Positions 57,801 to 64,000 of a stretch of 64,000 nt of DNA are shown one piece after another. How positions within the stretch are numbered: the stretch's first letter is position 1; each line of letters begins with the position of its first letter. The notes beneath the pieces were generated by a model that was not told where the DNA came from, ran no database searches, and saw only the letters and a program-made list of their open reading frames with translations. The translations under genes and the position numbers were made by a program. This DNA comes from Lotus japonicus (taxonomy: Eukaryota; Streptophyta; Magnoliopsida; Fabales; Fabaceae). The stretch is from contig NC_080046.1 in NCBI RefSeq assembly GCF_012489685.1, positions 746,501-810,500 on the forward strand, in the 5' to 3' direction.

Positions 57801-60729
57801 ATGATAGCAAGGATGTGGGCCTAGATGTGAACAATCAGAAGCCCAAGGTTTGGAGAGTTTACAAGAGGAAGCGTGGGAAGGTTCTACAAGAGGCTGAGCT
57901 GGCAGATATTTGAGGAGGGGAATATTAAGTTTGTTAGGATATAAGAGGGAGAGTAGAATGAGGAATCATCATGATAGATCATTATTTTTCTGTTATAGAG
58001 AGAGAAGAGAAATAGGCTCACACTAGTGAGAGGGAAGCCGTTAGTGCTTTTGGGGTTGATAATATCCATTATCAACACTTTCTTTATTCTCTGTTACCTT
58101 GTATTTCCTTTTTCAATCAATACAATTGCAGACTGTTTCTTTCTTTATCTCTAAGTTTACTCTGGTTGATTCATCTAACCCATCAATTATTGTAATAATG
58201 CCATCATTTACATGATTATTTTCTTCCTTCTGATTAACTCCCTATTGTCCTGTTTTCCTTCAGGCACCTTCTCAGTTCATCTTTGATAGTGGACTTTACT
58301 GGCACCACCACCGTCATCCTTTATCGATAGTACAAAGTGTTAGTCCCAAATGTAGTGACGCCCCAAGGATTTTCCAGATGCAATAATATAGACTATAAAA
58401 CCCAAGAATGCTTCTCTTGGCATGGGGCTTCCCTGAAAAACCTTATGTACTCAGTTAGGTGCAGAGTACTCCTATGACTCATTCAAATATTTTCTAAAGA
58501 AAACCTACATTTTACTCAAGCATCAAAACCCAGATAAGAGTTTACTTGGAAGGTCTATATATAGGCTCTATGGCCAAATATACCCAATAAAGCTAAACAT
58601 CAAAGTAATGGTTAGAAATAATGTAAATACAGTGCTTAGGAGTTAATTTTGTGCTGTACATTTTTATGTAAATATGGTAATGTGGGTAACTATTTATCGT
58701 TTTATTTGACACCTATTACATATAAGAATTCTCATTTGTGTAACAGATACTGATTTAGTCAATGCCTTCTAATTTTCTCTTAGTATTGGTTTCCTTTTTC
58801 CTTATATATCATGATTTGTATCGTTATTTAATTAGGATTAGGAGTTTAGTACTGAGATAGGGATTGTTTCTTTTTCCAACATCATTAAATACAGCAATAT
58901 CAATATTATTTTATTCTCTCATTGTCTTATTTCCATACCTAAAAGGCTAAACCCGTACAATTTCAACAGTGGTTTCAATATGTAACACGAAAAATAGGCA
59001 GAATACATAAAAGTATAAAACCGTTTGCACAGATGTAAATCAACCAAAAGTCAGAAGCTCCTTTCGATTGACTAGTTTGTCTGTTGGAAGTACAATGAAT
59101 GGTCCAATTATTGATTAGTTTTCATAATATCATCCAATAGGCTTGGGAAAAGGATGAATAAGAATCAGCATCTTAAATGACTGTGTTAATTAATAACAGA
59201 AAAAGACGCATTAAAGAGTCAGGCCACCTCAGCAGTGGAATAAAAATTCTTTTTCCGGGCAACATGCCTCCCCCAACCCACAACCCGGGTAGAAGAAAAA
59301 TATTTCTTATTTTCTTGGGACTAGTCTGAGACTGACTCGTAAATTATTAGAGATAAGCATAAGAGTTAGCGTCATATTGTTGAAGAGTTCACAAAAGATG
59401 GGAAAATTCTAGAAAAAATGAAATGGATAGAACTAGAAAAACAAACCTTTACACATGAAGAACACATAAAATAGCTAATATCACAACTTCACCCTTTAAA
59501 CAAATAAAAAAGGAAAAGGAATGCTAGAAAAATACTGTTTTCAACAAAAATGAGGTCAAATTCATGCAAAATCTACTAAATCGTGTGGGTCCTTTCCACT
59601 CCTAATTTGCTGGAACCTGGAAGTCACTCACTCTATTTGGTGGGACCAACATGAACTTCACCCATTATAAAAAATTTATTATAAGTGTTTAAAAAAGTGT
59701 GTAGTTGGTCTTCCCCTGTAAGGAATGAACCCGTAACTCACATGGGTTTCACTCAAGTTAGGCAGGTGGGGTAAGTGTTAATCATTGTACTCTTTATTTA
59801 GAAAAGAAAAAGGCTAACAAGTAACAACACACTCTTTTGAACACTCTTCAACACACCTTTTATAATTGGTTCACATTCCATAAACTAAACACATTATTTA
59901 AAATGTGATCAATTCAGGAGGCAAAAGTATGTTGACATTTTAAAAAATACAAATAGTAGAGTATGCTCAAAAGTGTGTGTACATACCTAGCACTCCTCCA
60001 TAGGTAATATTAAAGAGCAACTACAAGATTGATAAGAACAAAATGCACCATACCTCGAGAAATGCACATGATCTATTGCTGCCCTCAGTCTCAAAGTGGT
60101 AAGCCTTCAAAGATCCAAATGCACCAGCAATCTCAACAAGCTAGAGAAAGAAACATAGAACATAAAAACAAGTCTTAGTCACTGGATGGTAAAGTATACA
60201 CGTCTGGTTACTATAAAGGTGAAAGGACCAAAAAACATTAACAGGACATATAAGGTTATATTTTTAAAATAAGAGGAGGGGTTTCTCATTTTATTAATAA
60301 TTACCATATCTGAAGATAGATGTTTTGAAAGCCCACCAATGAAGATCTGCCACAATATAAAAGATACAATCAATAGATGAAGTTAATTGACCAAAACTTA
60401 TAGCTCAAAGCACAAGTTACTACAATTAGCAAAGATAATTAAACCAAAGAGTATCAACCATGAGCAGAAAAATTCAGCCATATGGATGGAAGTCCTTATC
60501 AAAAGGTCTAAAATCAGAATACACTTAAAGCTATGAAGTCAAGAAACAATAAATAAAAAATCAACAAGGTTACTTCATGAGAAAGGTCCAAGTTCCACAT
60601 TCAGCTTGACACTTACACGTAGCAAAATATCAACTTTAAATTGTTTTGCAAGCATACCTTGTTAGGTGAATCAATTACAACATCACTAATTCTGACAGAA
60701 TCCTCCACTGATCCTTCAGGTTCAACAGT
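51845..60729 (-). CDS. U2AF large-subunit-like splicing factor, 3' part
   Basis: U2AF65-type proteins bind the polypyrimidine tract and recruit U2 snRNP in the nucleus. Exons on the minus strand: 60729-60658, 60346-60305, 60140-60054, 53878-53771, 53629-53537, 52769-52690 and 52592-51845. All have AG/GT borders and add up to 1230 bases (409 residues plus stop) in one frame. The second RRM runs from KIFIGGLSKHLSSDM (RNP2) through SCAFLEY (RNP1-like) to GGEVLTVVQAMPDA. A UHM follows: EVLEIKNVFAVESIL, then FGTIKSINVVKY, and after a break GSVLVEYGRAEACRLAAHCL and GRLFDGRMVTVEY, which keeps the Arg-X-Phe (RLF) loop that binds ULM peptides. About 165 acidic, Ser-rich residues interrupt the UHM. The first RRM and the N-terminal part lie right of base 64000. 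The closest family I recall is the plant U2AF65-related RRM proteins; the exact orthologue is uncertain. Confidence 0.88.
54383..54658 (+). repeat. 5' LTR of the Gag-only element
   Basis: 276 bases, starting tgataggaactcaagg and ending ggttctatca. Confidence 0.95.
54705..56987 (+). CDS. Gag plus long unknown region, 760 aa
   Basis: A single open frame starting 34 bases after the primer site and ending 71 bases before the right LTR. Residues about 15-165 form a retrotransposon-gag region (DEALEWIQRLEVVL, GRALTWFQWW, WEGFKIAVVRRFQPS, QDETVEDYVKDFEKYVGAL, DTFLKGLKEEIR, gypsy style). Residues 163-232 are an acidic, Glu-rich linker. Residues 240-760 match no family I recognise: Trp- and aromatic-rich, no zinc knuckle, no DSG/DTG protease motif, no YXDD and no integrase HHCC. 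Two units about 31 residues apart (FIRIVYEKGKRDFNPF at 443, FIRSFYENGTRY at 474) suggest an internal duplication. The unknown part could be a structural or packaging extension, or non-coding element RNA kept open by chance in a young copy. Gag assignment is good; the role of the rest is unknown. Confidence 0.8.
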   Translation: MEETKSKLRISEEIPILGGDEALEWIQRLEVVLRGVSEEEKLQASMEALKGRALTWFQWWKRCNSNPSWEGFKIAVVRRFQPSKIQNPFELLLSLKQDETVEDYVKDFEKYVGALREIDPEFVKDTFLKGLKEEIRIEVQSYEFHSLSEIIQNTIFVAQERTGSEFASEAEGNETSEAEATPENVNHDTTAVEVIQKQDLATEGESETRAEEKERVATKTEQERALSDERASSTVAIERFSLKLTHHGGWDFIGEPPSLGFPLMVMGLFQWLPPIPSDHAVRLLHEGGSSEWSRRLASRLLNPYPCRPPDGNLPPPEPPDLSVGCGEVLPLLVGHAEWEGKTHRRLGWRNTERAGVKVWTYNPNGPSPNIRFEELGHTDDWAQISGGINGYCHNEAGYQMTWARKCVSNQPRPCALELGWCRDINASIKARFSETKVVMLGTFIRIVYEKGKRDFNPFTVAWTSLEMVVVFPFFIRSFYENGTRYANIFVARLRQAQVLPVLCDIVEEASLVVFSFPSFNWGIKSQHRRGSNSTHELFSQLLLVANSLELYRVLDFTKYSVVVPHTLGFSIWDFIGTESNWLRWKLVQIRHEIGSGHAIGVYNAIWIHDMAMVMTVVEASSVYKHGVRNISLELLVFEEYLGLLLQRSIDNGKIYFSDSGVWINKPHTALFFQKDQSYRIEWYSVPAFLLHWQLCATPCQPHAFVELDAEFQNWGFLGAEFHILTWRTGELQRGSSTTWLLCYMLWDPGGICVVTIGSLA
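57059..57334 (+). repeat. 3' LTR of the Gag-only element
   Basis: 276 bases; differs from the 5' LTR only at its sixth base as far as I can see. Confidence 0.95.
57400..58975 (+). mobile_element. Decayed LTR element in the same intron
   Basis: 57540-57690 and 58800-58960 are diverged copies of one sequence (ttatttaattatgattcggag and ttatttaattaggattaggag, then both with aatatcaatat..ttattct and aaaggctaaa-like ends). This fits two old LTRs. Between them a short frame ends KPKVWRVYKRKRGKVLQEAE (57677-57913), followed by a purine-rich gaggaggggaat. No complete protein domain is visible. Confidence 0.4.
58980..60050 (-). other. Intron sequence, no clear feature
   Basis: Part of the 6.2 kb intron between the exons ending at 60054 and starting at 53878. 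A stretch at 59700-59790 has a tRNA-like gaacccgtaactcacatggg that may be a SINE relic. Confidence 0.4.
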
Positions 60730-60789
60730 CTGCATGAAAATAGCAATTGTCTGAAAACCTGCTACATGGATGATAATCACAATATACCT

Positions 60790-62424
60790 TTGTTAGGGCA
60801 GAATAAAGAAGAGGCAAAGTTATTAGCATTAGTTTGTGTAGTTAGTAAAAGGGGATATCAGATAGTTAAATATGGCAAATAAGGACTGAAAGATTCATTC
60901 AGAGAATTAGATATTTTGTGTAAGGGTAAGCCCTTTGTGAAGGGGAAACCCTTGGAGGACAACTCTCCATTTATGTTCAGATTTCATTTCCATGATGATA
61001 AAAAACTAACAGAGAAGAAAAATAGAAACTGAACGCAAATACCGAGTATTATTCATTCACACTGACTACAAGAGAGAAGCTATATTTATAGCATGTGAAA
61101 GCTTCAGCTAGAAGCTTCGGGCTGGTTTAACTAACTGTCAGCCCCCAATTAGTGCTCAATGATAGAGATGGCCTGAAGATGAGATTATGTAGAGGAGATC
61201 AAGGAAAAGTTAAGCAGTGGAAGCCATGGAGGATTCAGGTTATATGGTGTCTGGTCGTGCCCCCAACACAACTAGAGCCGCTGATTGTCATTCACATGAG
61301 GAAGCTAGTCATGGTCGTTAAACACTAGTTTTAACTCCTAAAACTATACGAGTATACGATCCTAGGTGACAAAATCGAGTTAAATCGCATGCAAACTCGT
61401 TTTCTATTAAAATCTGGTGAACTCAAGTAAACTCGGGTAAACTCGCAAGTTCACTACCAAGTTCACAAGTTCAGCAAGAAAGGGTGGGCTTGTTTGTTTA
61501 GAGTTTTTGAAAACTGTTTTCTGTTTTTAAAAACTATAAAATTTAAAACTTGGTTGTCACAACATGCTTTCAAAAACGGATTTTGAAAACAGTCCTTGTT
61601 TTAAGTTTTTAAAACTAAAATATCAGAACAGCTCAAAGATGTTTCTGTTTTTAGTTTTCAAATTACAATTTTTTATGTTGGAACTTGGAAAACATCTCAT
61701 TCAGACAATTTTTTTCTTCTTTTTTTTGAAAAACTATTTTCAAAAAATGATTCTAAAAACTGTTTTTAAATACAGAAAACTAAAACTGTAATCAAACAAG
61801 CCACGGTCTTTGCAGTTTCACTTTTATTCTTTACAAACCCCCCTCTCCAGTGTCCCTCGTCCTCCTTTCCTCTTATATTCCTTTGTTTGTTGCGCACAAG
61901 AGTTAGTTGCTGCAACTGTCTATAAATCCCTAAAAGGTTGGCCTTAGACTCTGTACCGTGTAAAGAGAGAAACAGTAGGAAAGAATGATAGAAGGGTAAA
62001 CTGTAACGGGATGATCTGCTAGGTATAGTCTCCCTAATATATATTACTGGGTTAAGAATGAAGTACAATGCAGTACAAAATACATATGGGCCAAACCAAT
62101 ATACTCTCAATAAACTAACTCTTATGTACAAAATACATATGGGCCAAGCCAATATACATAAACCCTTATAATAACTATTAACAGTTGATTAGTGGGAATT
62201 TCAATTACAAAAAAAGGGGAAATTTGGAATTATGGATAGAAAGATTCATTCAGAGAATTAGTTTGTGTGAAAGGGGGAACCCCTTTGTGAAGGGGGAACC
62301 CCTTTGGAGAAGAATTCTCTCCTTTTATGTTCAGATGTCATTTAGTAATAAAGGTTCATTCTTGTTCGTTCTACCGTTCATTCAACCTTCTTTCAATTTT
62401 ACTTTGGGGTTCATAAAAACCTAA
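60790..62424. repeat. Pair of LTR-like repeats with inner MITE
   Basis: 60885-60990 and 62222-62335 share gaaagattcattcagagaattag, a purine-rich ccctttgtgaagggg stretch and tttatgttcagat. They are probably diverged LTR pieces of one element. No coding remnant between them is recognisable. They lie upstream of the first visible exon of the splicing-factor gene, so within one of its introns. Confidence 0.45.
61486..61802. mobile_element. Possible hAT-type MITE
   Basis: Starts GGGCTTGTTTGTTTAG and ends CAAACAAGCC, short inverted ends, with many copies of gttttcaaaaac-type motifs inside in both orientations. The flanks do not give a clear duplication. Confidence 0.5.
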
Positions 62425-64000
62425 GAATTCCAAAGCTTACAGATGACATTAGTTTGAAATAACTGAGTTATAGAATAAAAATGTCAAAGAGATCAGTTGG
62501 CATTAACCTTGCTTTTATAGATCATGTGAGAAACAAATGCAAGAAGGCAAACAAACATGTAAAAAGAAAAACAAAAAAGATTAGCCACAAATACAAAATC
62601 CTTTCAACATCATCTTACTGAAATCAGAAATGTGTAACCACCACCTATGTAAGCACTATATTATACATTCAAGAAGCTGCACATGAAAAATGGATTCTTT
62701 TTCCGAGAACAGACTCCTCCTGAGAGGTCCTCAGATATCAGAAACTGGTGGAGAAAAATATGTTTCTCTATTGTTTCCATGTGACTAAGGAAAAGGGAAA
62801 GAGTTCATGAATTCAAGATAATTATGTACCACCTCAAGTAATCGTATTTCATCAAAGTGTTACCATAAATCAAATCTCTTTAATATCATAAGCAGTCACA
62901 TAACATAGTACAAAATAACATAGCAATAGCATAAAAGAAAAATAAAGAATGTTTCAAACATTGTATACTTTATTTTGTCTAAGGTAGTCCAGATGTGACC
63001 TGCATAGCATCAAAGTGACATCATAAAGAACCAGGGATTTAAGACAAAAAACTGAGTCCTCTATAAAACTTAACCAAAAGGATCTCATTTTTTTGTCATA
63101 AAATTATATGGCAACTCCCTGCAAGAGACTTGCTTCTGCTGTAAAATCAAGTGCTCTTGTTATCATAAAAAAGCACATAATCACTATCAGACTAGATCAA
63201 CCTTCAGAGATTAGATTACACATGTCTATACAGCCTCACAAAGGATGCCATATAAGGATGAAAAACCAGAGGACAGTTTCTGACACTATCATTCCGCAAA
63301 ACACGTTCAATTAATATGTTAAAATCGACTACTATGAAAAAACAACCACTTAGATGAATATTTTGAACATACTAATATGTTAAAATCGACTACTCCAAAT
63401 TAAGCAAATTTCTTTCTTTAAGCAATGTCTGTGCTGTATGCTAAGTTACCAATACCCAGGCACAAATTTTTTATGTGAGAGGGAAGAATATATTGAGCCA
63501 AGAATGGTGAGTACACCTCACCCCTTTTTAGTAAGACGAACCTCATCTAAGTTTATTAAGAATGACACATTGTCAACATTCACATAGTCCAAATGTTCAA
63601 GCCTGAGGATATTGGACATAAGTTAAATTAGAATCCCAAGGAAAAGAAAAAAAAGCAGACATAGGAACCATGAGTGACAAAAGAAACTCAGAAATAACTT
63701 CCCATAGCACTTACATGCTGAACTCGATATAACAAACAAAGCATGAGATCATAAATAGCATTGTCACAGCAGCCTAGAACAATAACCCTGAAACATTGCC
63801 CAGCTAAATCCTGGTAACGCATCAAACTTGTCAACACACTCGAAAGTCTTCTTAATTAGGAGTCAGCTTCATCACCATCCAGAATGTGTATTACGATATA
63901 CACCATATAAACATCCTATTTAAAAGATTCCAATACTATGGTCAGAAAATATCACATAAAATGGAACAAACAGATCACTCCATGTGAATTATAAATCTCT
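62425..64000. other. No exon or element recognised
   Basis: Expected to be intron of the splicing-factor gene. I looked for an upstream RRM exon on the minus strand (an RRPKDF-like stretch) and did not find one. Confidence 0.4.

Noticed and set aside
57677..57913. Stand-alone small gene ending KRKRGKVLQEAELADI
   Set aside because: It lies between two diverged LTR-like repeats within an intron and is more likely a retrotransposon relic.

Overview
This is nuclear plant DNA: AT-rich, with intron-bearing genes using GT..AG splice sites and very many retrotransposons and small DNA transposons. The gene families, the tRNA-derived SINEs and the MITE types fit a eudicot, most likely a papilionoid legume. 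That is inference; the sequence alone does not name the species. I see no rRNA gene, intact tRNA gene or CRISPR array.

Only two host genes can be supported, both on the minus strand and both cut by a window edge. At the left (1112-5294) are the first four exons of a PHO1-type phosphate exporter, covering most of its SPX domain; the rest of the gene lies left of base 1. At the right (51845-60729) are the last seven exons of a U2AF-large-subunit-like splicing factor, covering its second RRM and its C-terminal UHM. The UHM is split by a long acidic insert, and upstream exons lie right of base 64000.

The 46 kb between them is a pile-up of mobile elements. In order: a SINE, CACTA-like remnants and Stowaway MITEs (5.5-10.2 kb); LINE fragments, one inserted in another (10.4-11.9 kb); an LTR element with two unlike LTRs inserted in an older LTR (13.1-15.8 kb); a Mutator-like element (17.3-19.0 kb); a hAT MITE, a broken gypsy element and a long LINE (20.0-25.6 kb); a broken copia element holding a hAT MITE (25.8-27.7 kb); a nest of Helitron-like elements holding a SINE and a Stowaway (29.9-35.0 kb); a probable gypsy LTR holding a 1.1 kb hAT element (35.8-38.0 kb); a gypsy RNase H remnant and nested TIR elements (40.0-43.1 kb); two non-autonomous LTR elements (43.6-47.7 kb); LINE ORF1 and gypsy LTR fragments (48.4-49.6 kb); and a second Mutator-like element (50.2-51.4 kb). 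Many insertions show exact target-site duplications, so their borders are fixed to the base.

The most unusual object is inside an intron of the splicing-factor gene: a complete 2.95 kb LTR element (54383-57334). Its LTRs differ at one base. It has one open 760-codon frame: a retroviral-type Gag region, then about 520 residues I cannot assign, with no protease, reverse transcriptase or integrase. It resembles the TR-GAG class of Gag-only non-autonomous retrotransposons, with a long extra C-terminal part.
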